Below, piece by piece: positions 9,788 to 18,237 of a DNA stretch of 64,000 nucleotides. Below the pieces are notes generated by a model, which saw nothing but the letters and a program-made list of their open reading frames with translations, was not told where the DNA came from and made no database searches. The stretch covers positions 1 to 64,000 of the forward strand of contig JAWKKV010000002.1 of NCBI GenBank assembly GCA_041393015.1. The letters run 5' to 3'. Made by a program: the position numbers and the translations under genes. The number at the start of each line of letters is the position of its first letter. Positions within the stretch are counted from its first letter, which is position 1. This DNA is from JAGQYH01 sp041393015. GTDB taxonomy: Bacteria; Bacteroidota; Bacteroidia; Chitinophagales; JADIYW01.

Positions 9788-11638
9788 ATGCGAGAACGCC
9801 AATTTATAGAGCAAAATAAAGAAAAGTGGAAAGAGTTTGAAGGGCTAATCGAACGTAAAAAGAACGATCCTGAAAAACTAGGGAAATTGTTTGTTCAAAT
9901 TACAGATGACCTCTCTTACGCACGCACATTTTATCCAAATCGTTCGGTTAGAGTTTATTTGAATAAGTTGGCTCAAAATGTCTTCAATAAACTTTATAAA
10001 TCAAGAAAAAGAAAGAAAAATCGCATTCTAAGTTTCTTTACAGATGATATTCCTTCCGCTGTATTTCATGCTCGACGTGAATTGCTTTTATCATTCATAA
10101 TTTTTGTTGTCGCTATGGTGGCTGGCGTGTTCTCAGCTATTCAAGATCCCGATTTCACTAAGTCTATTCTAAGTGATTATTATGTTGAAATGACGGAGAA
10201 AAATATTGAGAACAACGATCCTATGGCCGTTTACAAAGGCGATAACCAGTTGTCAATGTTTGCTAGAATTGCTGCCAATAATCTGATGATTGATTTCAGA
10301 ACCTTTATTTCGGGATTATTTTTTGGATTATGGACGATCATCATGTTGGTTTACAATGGTATTATGGTTGGCGCATTTCAATACTTCTTTGTAGAAAGAG
10401 GATTATTCTCCGAGAGTTTTCTAACCATATGGATGCATGGAGCTTTAGAATTGTCTGCAGCAGTAATTGCAGGTGGATCGGGATTAATTTTAGGCAGAGG
10501 ATTGGTTTTTCCGGGCACTTATAGTCGGCTACAAAGCTTAATGATTGCTGCTAAACAAGGATTGAAAATTTTATTGATTGCAGTAACCATGACCACTTTT
10601 GCCGCTGTCATAGAAAGTTTTGTCACTCGCTATACTGATATTCATAATGTAATTCGACTGTTATGGATTGCATTATCTTTTGTATTTGTCATTGGGTATT
10701 TCATTGTATTGCCTTATTTAAAATGGAAAAAAGGAACGCTGTTACCGGAACCGGTAGAGAAGTTGCAAGAAGACTTAAATTTTAATTTAGAATTCTCAGA
10801 AATTAAAAGTATAGGTAAGCTTTTTTCAGATGCTTTTGGGATATATAGAAAAACGATTAATAGTTATCTACCAATAGTTGCCGTGGTTACTATTCTATAT
10901 ACAGCTTTAAATATTGCGTTTACCTATCCTGCTATATATGATCGATTTCTATTTCATACTAGTTATGAATACTTTCCATTTAATTCTGTTGTCTGGACTT
11001 TTACTAATCTAGGTGCAATTTTCTCTTCTTTAACGTTAGACCTACGGATATTTTTTAATGCTTTAATTCTGATAATGGCTTTTAGTTTTTCTTTTATCAG
11101 TTTAAATAAACTATTGAAGAAATCAGAGAAAGCCGTTGGGCAAGTTGAGATAAATTATTATAAAGCGATTGGGTTAAGCACTATTCTAACCATTGTAGTT
11201 CTCAGTTCTGCTTATATCCCAAAAAGTTGGATTTGGATATTGCTGCTTTCTCCATTGCCATTCATTATATTATTATTGGCAGCCATGTATCAAGGCGAGT
11301 CATTCAATTATTCATCTAAACTGATGTTTATTAAGTTTTTCCCAACTTATGCCTTATATCTAAGTTTCGTACTAATCAGTACAATTGTTTTTACCTTATT
11401 TACCTCAGCTGTGTTTGCTGTATTTTTCTCTTTTGCTGAAATGCTTTTTGATCTAGAAAGTATTGATGCTTATAAGATTTATGTAATTGTATATATATCA
11501 TTTTGTTGTTTTGCCTTATTATTTGTTATCCCGCCAATCATTTATGGTTTTAGCATGGTCAGTTATTCCAATAAAGAAGTAATTACTGCTAAAGGGCTTG
11601 AAAAGAAATTAGAGTTTTTAATAGCTGAGGAAGAATGA
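9788..11638 (+). CDS. SpoIIM-family (DUF95) membrane protein fused to a second multi-pass membrane domain
   Basis: The first ~330 residues match the stage II sporulation protein M family as found in non-sporulating Bacteroidota: a soluble helical N-terminus (FIEQNKEKWKEF), a TM segment near residue 105, then several TM helices, with the conserved GLFFGLWTIIMLVYNG and WMHGALEL stretches. Residues ~345-616 form a second region with six or so hydrophobic segments. This resembles the separate membrane protein usually encoded next in this operon, so the gene looks like a fusion. It overlaps the DUF4129 gene by 4 bases. Its role is unknown; the operon is thought to act in envelope or stress functions with a MoxR ATPase. 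Confidence 0.82.
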   Translation: MRERQFIEQNKEKWKEFEGLIERKKNDPEKLGKLFVQITDDLSYARTFYPNRSVRVYLNKLAQNVFNKLYKSRKRKKNRILSFFTDDIPSAVFHARRELLLSFIIFVVAMVAGVFSAIQDPDFTKSILSDYYVEMTEKNIENNDPMAVYKGDNQLSMFARIAANNLMIDFRTFISGLFFGLWTIIMLVYNGIMVGAFQYFFVERGLFSESFLTIWMHGALELSAAVIAGGSGLILGRGLVFPGTYSRLQSLMIAAKQGLKILLIAVTMTTFAAVIESFVTRYTDIHNVIRLLWIALSFVFVIGYFIVLPYLKWKKGTLLPEPVEKLQEDLNFNLEFSEIKSIGKLFSDAFGIYRKTINSYLPIVAVVTILYTALNIAFTYPAIYDRFLFHTSYEYFPFNSVVWTFTNLGAIFSSLTLDLRIFFNALILIMAFSFSFISLNKLLKKSEKAVGQVEINYYKAIGLSTILTIVVLSSAYIPKSWIWILLLSPLPFIILLLAAMYQGESFNYSSKLMFIKFFPTYALYLSFVLISTIVFTLFTSAVFAVFFSFAEMLFDLESIDAYKIYVIVYISFCCFALLFVIPPIIYGFSMVSYSNKEVITAKGLEKKLEFLIAEEE

Positions 11639-12345
11639 CAATCATTAAAAATCATAAAATATTTTTGCTGTGGCTATTCTTGATTTCATGTCAAATGTTT
11701 GCAGCTGCAGCACCTTTTTCAAGTGAAAAACAAAATGTTTTTGTTGAAAGCAGCCATCAAAATTTGGATAGAGAGCAATGGTCCGATATGGTAGAAAAGG
11801 CTGATTACTGGAAAAATGAAAAGAAAAAAAAGGAGAAGAAGGAAGAGCGAGAACCAATGAAACTTAAAGGCATGGGAGAGATTAATCTCGGGTTTTTAAA
11901 ATATATTTTCATCGGATTAGCAATTGCATTAGTTGTATATGTACTCTTAAGAATATTTGCTGCTGAGCTTTTCGTTTCCTCAAAAAAAATAAACCATTCA
12001 ACCAGTTTTAGTTTAGAAGATATTGAATCTAACTTAGATGAAGCTCCACTACAAAAGTTATTAAGAGAGGCTATAGAAAGTTATAATTATAAATTGGCTA
12101 TCAGAGTGTATTATTTGATTATTCTACAGAATTTGAATAACAGAAGGTTGATTAAATGGCACAAAGAAAAAACGAATGCCAGTTATTTAAATGAAATGCG
12201 AGAGCATTTGAATTTTAGGGAGTTTAAAATAATTACCAATATTTTTGAACGTATTTGGTATGGGGCTGAAGAGGAAATCAGTAGCGAACAATTTAGTTTG
12301 GTGCAGCCGGCTTTTGATGATTTTATTAAAGTAATTGAAAAGTAA
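11635..12345 (+). CDS. DUF4129 domain-containing membrane protein
   Basis: This 236-residue protein has an N-terminal signal or anchor (IFLLWLFLISCQMFAAAA), a Lys/Glu-rich linker (KKKKEKKEER), a single TM helix at about residues 88-110 (YIFIGLAIALVVYVLLRIF), and a C-terminal cytoplasmic helical domain typical of DUF4129 (EAIESYNYKLAIRVYYLII, FEIRWYGAEE-like end). The ATGA overlap with the SpoIIM gene indicates translational coupling. In this operon type, DUF4129 proteins accompany MoxR and DUF58 proteins; their biochemical role has not been established. Confidence 0.85.
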   Translation: MTIIKNHKIFLLWLFLISCQMFAAAAPFSSEKQNVFVESSHQNLDREQWSDMVEKADYWKNEKKKKEKKEEREPMKLKGMGEINLGFLKYIFIGLAIALVVYVLLRIFAAELFVSSKKINHSTSFSLEDIESNLDEAPLQKLLREAIESYNYKLAIRVYYLIILQNLNNRRLIKWHKEKTNASYLNEMREHLNFREFKIITNIFERIWYGAEEEISSEQFSLVQPAFDDFIKVIEK

Positions 12346-12347
12346 AA

Positions 12348-13802
12348 TTGGATAGAAAAGCACCCATATTAATTGTTGGCGGATTGGTAATGTTTGTAAT
12401 TATAGCAATGCTTTTTGCCAAACCTAAAGTGAGTTGGATCATTACTTATTATTATAAATCGAAAGCACCTTATGGTACCAATTTTATCTTTAAACTTTTA
12501 GAAAGTAAATACGAAAAGGAGAATTTCAAGATTATTAATGAACCGTTTGATATTGCTAAACGAAAGCTTGAGGATGATATAACCTATGATTATATAAAAA
12601 TTGGATATAGTAGAAAAAGTTCTCAAACTGAATTAGCTGCTTTATTATCATTTATAGAAGAAGGAAATAACGCATTTGTTTCATTAGAAGATTTCGACCT
12701 TTCGATTCTCGATTCTCTATTTCAAGATAAATGTGAAGAATGGAAATCTTTCATGAGATTTGATCAATATGATATAGAGGAGGAAGACCTTATAGAAGAA
12801 ATAAAAGCAACTGAATCTGTAGACTCATCCATTCTAGATGCATTAGATTCATTGGATAATCAATATTTTCCTGAAGTAGATGACTCAGAAATTGAGGATG
12901 ATTCATTTGAATCTGATTATGACGATGATTTTGACGGCTATTGGATCAATCATTTTACTAATTACACGCATGACTCTACCGTCGGTTTAAACTTTACTGA
13001 TGTTGAATTATGCAGAGAGGATAGTAGTTATTATTTTTTCAATTTTGTAGGTCTAGATACCTTTTATTATCAATGGAATTACTTTGATACCGCTTGTTTA
13101 GCCGCTTTAGATAGCTTTAATTTTAAAATACTAGGCGAAGCCGATTCCAATAAAATTACTTTTTTTGAGATACCTATTGGCAAAGGACGACTTTACATCC
13201 ATACCATACCTTTGGTTTTTACCAATGTTGAATTACTGTCAGAAGATAGGTTAACTTATGTAGAGAAAGTTTTATCTTATTTAAATGGCGATAAGATGCT
13301 GTGGGACGTTTACAAGAATAATAGTTTTAATAATGGTAGTCCTTCAGATGTAGATAGTAGTTCAACACCACTGAGTTATTTACTTTCTGAACCGGCCTTG
13401 CGATGGTCAATATATTTAATGGTTTTTGCGGCGTTACTATTTATTCTTTTTAGAGCAAAAAGACGCCAGCAATATATTCCGGTGATTGAACCGAACGTAA
13501 ACACGTCAATTGATTATGTTGAAATGATGGGTCAATTGTATTTTGAAGAGAAGGATCATCACTTTATTGCCAGTCAAATGTGGAAGAAATTTTTAGACTA
13601 CATTAGAGTGCACTATTATATTACGCCAAAAGAAGGGGATACTAGTTGGATAAAAAAAGTAGCCGATAAATCTTTAGTAAATGAAGCAAAAATTACGGGT
13701 ATTCTTCGCGCTTATGAAAAGACAAAATTTGAGACGATCAATGAAGACGAATTGATCAACTTTTATGATAAACTAAATTACTTTTATTCAAATTGTAAAT
13801 AA
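12348..13802 (+). CDS. DUF4350 domain-containing membrane protein
   Basis: Translation probably starts at TTG (12348), two bases after the DUF4129 stop, because the N-terminal TM helix (PILIVGGLVMFVIIAMLFA) begins right there and no ATG precedes it. The DUF4350 region follows (YYKSKAPYGTNFIFKLLE, then the GNNAFVSLEDFDL strand). A second TM helix lies near residue 350 (SIYLMVFAALLFILF), followed by a cytoplasmic helical tail. Residues ~140-205 form a very acidic Asp/Glu/Ser-rich insert, which is uncommon. It sits between the DUF4129 and MoxR genes with almost no spacing. A glutamine-amidotransferase-like fold is reported for DUF4350; activity is unproven. Confidence 0.8.
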   Translation: MDRKAPILIVGGLVMFVIIAMLFAKPKVSWIITYYYKSKAPYGTNFIFKLLESKYEKENFKIINEPFDIAKRKLEDDITYDYIKIGYSRKSSQTELAALLSFIEEGNNAFVSLEDFDLSILDSLFQDKCEEWKSFMRFDQYDIEEEDLIEEIKATESVDSSILDALDSLDNQYFPEVDDSEIEDDSFESDYDDDFDGYWINHFTNYTHDSTVGLNFTDVELCREDSSYYFFNFVGLDTFYYQWNYFDTACLAALDSFNFKILGEADSNKITFFEIPIGKGRLYIHTIPLVFTNVELLSEDRLTYVEKVLSYLNGDKMLWDVYKNNSFNNGSPSDVDSSSTPLSYLLSEPALRWSIYLMVFAALLFILFRAKRRQQYIPVIEPNVNTSIDYVEMMGQLYFEEKDHHFIASQMWKKFLDYIRVHYYITPKEGDTSWIKKVADKSLVNEAKITGILRAYEKTKFETINEDELINFYDKLNYFYSNCK

Positions 13803-13805
13803 CAA

Positions 13806-14912
13806 ATGGATATGATTGAAAATGACGACCATAAAGAAATAAACGAATCAGAAGAGATGTCACCTTCGGAGAATGATGAAACTGTTCCAACGACAGAAGA
13901 TTCAACCATTGAATTGCCTCAAAAAGATGAAGATCTATCAATATATAGCAATAGAGGCAATCCGGAATTGATGGCTTTTAGTGAGAAAATAGATGAGGTA
14001 AAAAAAGAGATAGCCAAAGTAATTGTAGGACAGCAAGAATTGATTGAATTAATGCTAGTAGCTTTGCTTTGTGGAAATCATGTGTTGATTGAAGGTGTTC
14101 CGGGAATTGCTAAAACGCTAACCGCAAAAATGTTAGCACAAGCACTTTCTGTCAAATTTTCAAGAGTGCAGTTTACACCAGACTTAATGCCTTCAGATGT
14201 CATTGGAACCAATGTTTTTAACCTAAAAAGCAGTGAGTTTCAATTTAAATTAGGTCCTGTATTTAGCAATGTTGTTCTTATTGATGAGATTAATAGATCG
14301 CCGGCTAAAACACAAGCTGCTTTGCTTGAGTTAATGGAAGAAAAGCAAATCACGGTAGATGGTAAAACTTATCAAATGGATATGCCATTTTTCGTGATTG
14401 CTACTCAAAATCCAATTGAGCAAGAAGGCACATATAAATTGCCTGAAGCGCAATTAGATCGATTTATATTCAGAATTATAGTGGATTATCCTGGATTAGA
14501 AGATGAACGAAGCATTTTAAAGAGGTTTAGAAGCGACTTCAATCAACAAATAAAAGCTGATGTAAAACCAATTATGACAGCTAAGGATATTGAGAAAGCT
14601 AGAGCTGTTGTGGAATCTGTTTTTATCAAAGATGAGTTGTTGGATTATATCGCTCAAATAGTAGTAAAGACGCGAAATCATGGCGACCTATATTTAGGAG
14701 CATCACCGCGAGCTTCAATCGCTTTGTTAAAAGCCTCTAAGGCAATGGCAGCATTAAATGGTAGAGATTTTGTTACGCCTGATGATATCCGAAAAGTGAC
14801 CGGACCGATTTTAAATCATCGAATTATTCCAACGCCGGAAAGAGAAATGGAAGGTATTACATCACAAGATATTATTAACGGAATTATCAAAAATTTAGAA
14901 GTTCCTAGATAA
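13806..14912 (+). CDS. MoxR-family AAA+ ATPase
   Basis: The 368-residue protein contains the MoxR/RavA-type AAA+ core: Walker A GVPGIAKT, Walker B VVLIDEINR, sensor-1 region ATQNPIEQEG, and arginine-finger/sensor-2 region GASPRAS. It has an acidic N-terminal extension of about 45 residues that most relatives (about 320-330 residues) lack. It starts 4 bases after the DUF4350 stop and is followed by a DUF58 protein, the standard partner. MoxR ATPases are proposed chaperones that assemble or activate partner complexes, often with VWA or DUF58 proteins. The client here is unknown. Confidence 0.93.
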   Translation: MDMIENDDHKEINESEEMSPSENDETVPTTEDSTIELPQKDEDLSIYSNRGNPELMAFSEKIDEVKKEIAKVIVGQQELIELMLVALLCGNHVLIEGVPGIAKTLTAKMLAQALSVKFSRVQFTPDLMPSDVIGTNVFNLKSSEFQFKLGPVFSNVVLIDEINRSPAKTQAALLELMEEKQITVDGKTYQMDMPFFVIATQNPIEQEGTYKLPEAQLDRFIFRIIVDYPGLEDERSILKRFRSDFNQQIKADVKPIMTAKDIEKARAVVESVFIKDELLDYIAQIVVKTRNHGDLYLGASPRASIALLKASKAMAALNGRDFVTPDDIRKVTGPILNHRIIPTPEREMEGITSQDIINGIIKNLEVPR

Positions 14913-14927
14913 TCTCATCTCATCAAT

Positions 14928-16265
14928 ATGATTAAAAATATATTATACAACACTTATTTAACCAATTCCTTTTTTATTGCGATTGGGGTTTGTATAGCTA
15001 TTTGTGCCATCGGCTTTTTGGTACCATTTTTATTTACATTGTCATGGATCATCTTGGCTGCTTTAGTAATAACTACTTTGTTTGATGGCGCTTTTTTATG
15101 GAATTCAATCGGAAAAATTGAATGCGAGCGTCAAATGCCTCCGGTATTGCCTTTGGGTGATGAAACCGACATCATTATTCAGGTAAAAAGCAAGTTTCCG
15201 TATCCATTGAAGTCGAGGATTATTGATGAACTTCCTATAGAGTTTCAAGAAAGGAATTTTCATATTGCTTATAATATTTCTAAAGGAGGAAGTAAGCAGA
15301 TTAAATATAAGCTGAGACCTATTAATAGAGGCGTTTTTAAATTTGGAAATTGCAACCTGTTTCTGCGTTCTACTCTTGGTTTGGTGCAATTTCGACAGGT
15401 TTTTAAAATTGCTGAAGAAGTAAAAGTTTATCCTTCTGTTGTTCAAATGAAACAACATGAATTGGCCGTCATCAAAAACGTCGCTCAATTTCAAGGGATG
15501 AAAAAGATTAGACGATTAGGGCATAGTTATGAGTTTGAACAGATTAAAAACTATGTTATAGGAGATGATTTTAGAAGTGTTAATTGGAAAGCAACCAGTA
15601 GGAAAGGGGAGTTGATGGTTAATCAATATGGAGATGAAAGGTCGCAACAGATTTATAGTATTATTGATAAAAGTAGAGTGATGCAATTGCCATTCAACGG
15701 ACTAAGTTTAATGGATTATGCCGTGAATACTACTTTAGTGATTTCTAATATTGCGCTCCAAAAACACGATAAAGCCGGTTTAATAAGCTTCGATCACAAA
15801 ATTGGTTCTGTATTAAAAGCTGACAATAGAACCAATCAACTCAAAAAAATTATTGAATTACTTTATCGAGAAAAACCAAGTGATTTAGAAGCTAATTATC
15901 AATTACTTTATGCCGGCTGTCAACGAATCATTAAGCAAAGAAGTTTAGTGGTTTTATATACTAATTTTGAAAGTAGCTATGCGTTAGAAAGAGTGATTCC
16001 GATTTTAAGACGCATCAATAGATTGCATCTTTTAATGGTTGTATTCTTTGAGAATAGTGAGTTAGAAGAATATAGTAAACAACAAAGCGATGAGCTTTTT
16101 GATATTTATACCACCACGATGGCATCTAAATTTCAACTGGATAAAAAGATGATGCTTAGGCGTTTAAATCAGTATGGAATTCAAACTTTGCTAACCAAGC
16201 CCGAAGACCTTTCCATTAGAACGGTAAACAAGTACCTTGAATTTAAAGCTAGAGGTTGGATTTAG
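14928..16265 (+). CDS. DUF58 (VWA-like) domain protein
   Basis: The 445-residue protein has two N-terminal TM helices (residues ~10-60), an extracytoplasmic-like beta region, and a C-terminal DUF58 domain. The DUF58 signature is visible as GHSYEFEQIKNYVIGDDFR, then VNWKATSRKGELMVNQY, preceding a VWA-like fold. It is the last gene of the SpoIIM-DUF4129-DUF4350-MoxR block and starts 15 bases after the MoxR stop. DUF58/MoxR pairs are widely conserved; the working hypothesis is that the ATPase remodels the DUF58-containing complex. Confidence 0.9.
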   Translation: MIKNILYNTYLTNSFFIAIGVCIAICAIGFLVPFLFTLSWIILAALVITTLFDGAFLWNSIGKIECERQMPPVLPLGDETDIIIQVKSKFPYPLKSRIIDELPIEFQERNFHIAYNISKGGSKQIKYKLRPINRGVFKFGNCNLFLRSTLGLVQFRQVFKIAEEVKVYPSVVQMKQHELAVIKNVAQFQGMKKIRRLGHSYEFEQIKNYVIGDDFRSVNWKATSRKGELMVNQYGDERSQQIYSIIDKSRVMQLPFNGLSLMDYAVNTTLVISNIALQKHDKAGLISFDHKIGSVLKADNRTNQLKKIIELLYREKPSDLEANYQLLYAGCQRIIKQRSLVVLYTNFESSYALERVIPILRRINRLHLLMVVFFENSELEEYSKQQSDELFDIYTTTMASKFQLDKKMMLRRLNQYGIQTLLTKPEDLSIRTVNKYLEFKARGWI

Positions 16266-16416
16266 TTTTATGGATTTATCTATAGTATTAATGACTATTC
16301 TGAACTTTTCTCTAAAGTTTATTCTGTTGCGTATTTAGTTATCCGGCAAGCGTCATATATTTTTACTATTTTTAATCAACGTAAAAGCCTCTTAAGAACC
16401 TATAATTCTATCTATA

Positions 16417-18222
16417 ATGAAAAGGCTTTGCATATTTTGTCTATCCATTTTTCCCCTATTTGTTTTAACGTTTAATCTGAATGCGCAAAGAGTTGGTATT
16501 GGTACTGATTATCCTACGGCTACGTTAGATATACGAACGCACTTTCCTATTGCATCTATAAATGTTGAAAGAATGTTAGATGTTAATGTAGCAGTAGGGG
16601 CTGTTAAAATTGTAGACTCTTGTAATTATGTTGGAATGGAAGTCTACGAATACAATGATAATGCTTTAGCCAATATGTATTTAGTAAATGATGGTTTAGG
16701 TTTTGGATTATTTACTACAAATATTGACGTTAATAATGCTATACCGGCCGGCTATTTTACCCATTCTGGAATTGGAGTGCCAATAGAGGCAATTAATTTA
16801 AATGGATTAAGTAATGCTGCTACTGCTGCTTTAGAACAAAGAGGTCTTGGAGATGGATTGTCTGTTTATATGAATGATTTATACAACGGAGGTTTAAGTG
16901 TTGAAGATGGAATTCAAATTGCACATTTTGGCAATGGCAATGGCATTTTTACAGATGTTCGTAATGCCAGTACAGCGATGTTAAATCTAATTGAGTTTGG
17001 AACAGGAATTGAAAATATCCATTTTGAAGATGGAAGTACTTCATTTATGGTTGATATGCAAGGATTAGACGGTGATGGTTTCTATTTCAATAATAGTTCA
17101 TCAATGCCTGTTGCAGGAGGCGATGGTTTTGGATATCAGGCTTATGTAAGAACAGTTACACCATCTGTTATACCTACTTTAACAGGTGCGGTTATGGTAG
17201 GTGTTCAAAATGGTCCAGGATGGGGAATGTTGATTAATCATTTGGGAAATTCTGGGAGAAATGCAGAGTTTAATATTAACAATGCCATCAATAATGACGC
17301 AGCTATATTTAGTATTCATGAAGGAGGTGGCAGCAATATTGTGGTTCAAAATCAAAGTACAGTACCATTAAGTGGTGCTGTTGAAGTCATTAAATCTGAA
17401 TATTTGGGGAATGATATTGATGATCACATCGCTATTTCTGGATTCTCGTATCCTGCCGATGACTATGGCATTGGAGTGGATGGCACAGGAGGTAATTATG
17501 GTGTTAGAGGTACTTATAATGGTTTTGGCACTGTAGGAGCTGCTGTATATGCTGACGGTGATTTAGCAGCTAGCGGTGTAAAAACATTTATGATTGATCA
17601 TCCATTGGATCCAAAGAATAAAATTTTAAAACACTTTGCTTTAGAATCTAATGAAGTATTGAATGTTTACCAAGGGAATACTATAATTACGCAAAATGGA
17701 AAAACAAAAGTGGTTCTGCCGGATTATTTTCATGCCATTAATATCAATTACACTTATCAATTAACTGCTATTGGAACACCTAAACAGCCGTGGGTATATA
17801 AAGAAATTGATAATGGTGTGTTTGTAATTGCCGGTGTACCGGGATCTAAAGTTTCTTGGATGGTAATTGCTAATAGAAATGATGCTTATGTGCAAACGCA
17901 TCCTAAGCGAATTTTATCTGAAATTGATAAGCGAAATATAGATAAAGGAAAATACTTAGATCCTATTTCTCATGGAGAATCGATTAAAATGAAAATTGGC
18001 TATAGAGAAGTGGTAAGAGAAACAGGAGCGGAGGCACCAAACGAAGACTTATCAGAAAATGGTTCAAGAGTCAAAGCAGAACAGAAAAAAGTTGCTCAAG
18101 GAAATGAAAGGCAAGAGAAATTAGATAGGTTGCCGCAAAGAACCATGCCAGAAGTACAACCTTTTGAGCCTTTAAAAATTAAAATGGAAATTAAAACATA
18201 TGATGAATTGGAGATAAAGTAG
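16417..18222 (+). CDS. Secreted protein with conserved C-terminal module, function unknown
   Basis: This 601-residue protein begins with a clear signal peptide (LCIFCLSIFPLFVLTFNLNAQ), then RVGIGTDYPTATLDI, a start common in Bacteroidota tail-fibre-like or cell-surface proteins. The middle is Gly/Asn-rich and beta-rich (17000-17560). From about residue 390 there is a conserved module (HPLDPKNKILKHFALES, VVLPDYFHAININYTYQLT, VPGSKVSWMVIANRNDAY) seen in many secreted Bacteroidota proteins of unknown role. The last ~75 residues are charged and Lys/Glu-rich. No T9SS sorting domain is visible, unlike most exported neighbours. Confidence 0.7.
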   Translation: MKRLCIFCLSIFPLFVLTFNLNAQRVGIGTDYPTATLDIRTHFPIASINVERMLDVNVAVGAVKIVDSCNYVGMEVYEYNDNALANMYLVNDGLGFGLFTTNIDVNNAIPAGYFTHSGIGVPIEAINLNGLSNAATAALEQRGLGDGLSVYMNDLYNGGLSVEDGIQIAHFGNGNGIFTDVRNASTAMLNLIEFGTGIENIHFEDGSTSFMVDMQGLDGDGFYFNNSSSMPVAGGDGFGYQAYVRTVTPSVIPTLTGAVMVGVQNGPGWGMLINHLGNSGRNAEFNINNAINNDAAIFSIHEGGGSNIVVQNQSTVPLSGAVEVIKSEYLGNDIDDHIAISGFSYPADDYGIGVDGTGGNYGVRGTYNGFGTVGAAVYADGDLAASGVKTFMIDHPLDPKNKILKHFALESNEVLNVYQGNTIITQNGKTKVVLPDYFHAININYTYQLTAIGTPKQPWVYKEIDNGVFVIAGVPGSKVSWMVIANRNDAYVQTHPKRILSEIDKRNIDKGKYLDPISHGESIKMKIGYREVVRETGAEAPNEDLSENGSRVKAEQKKVAQGNERQEKLDRLPQRTMPEVQPFEPLKIKMEIKTYDELEIK

Positions 18223-18237
18223 TTGGCTGAATTTTAA

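Noticed and set aside
9788..11638. SpoIIM homology might suggest spore formation.
   Set aside because: The family is common in non-sporulating Bacteroidota in the MoxR operon; no other sporulation gene is here.
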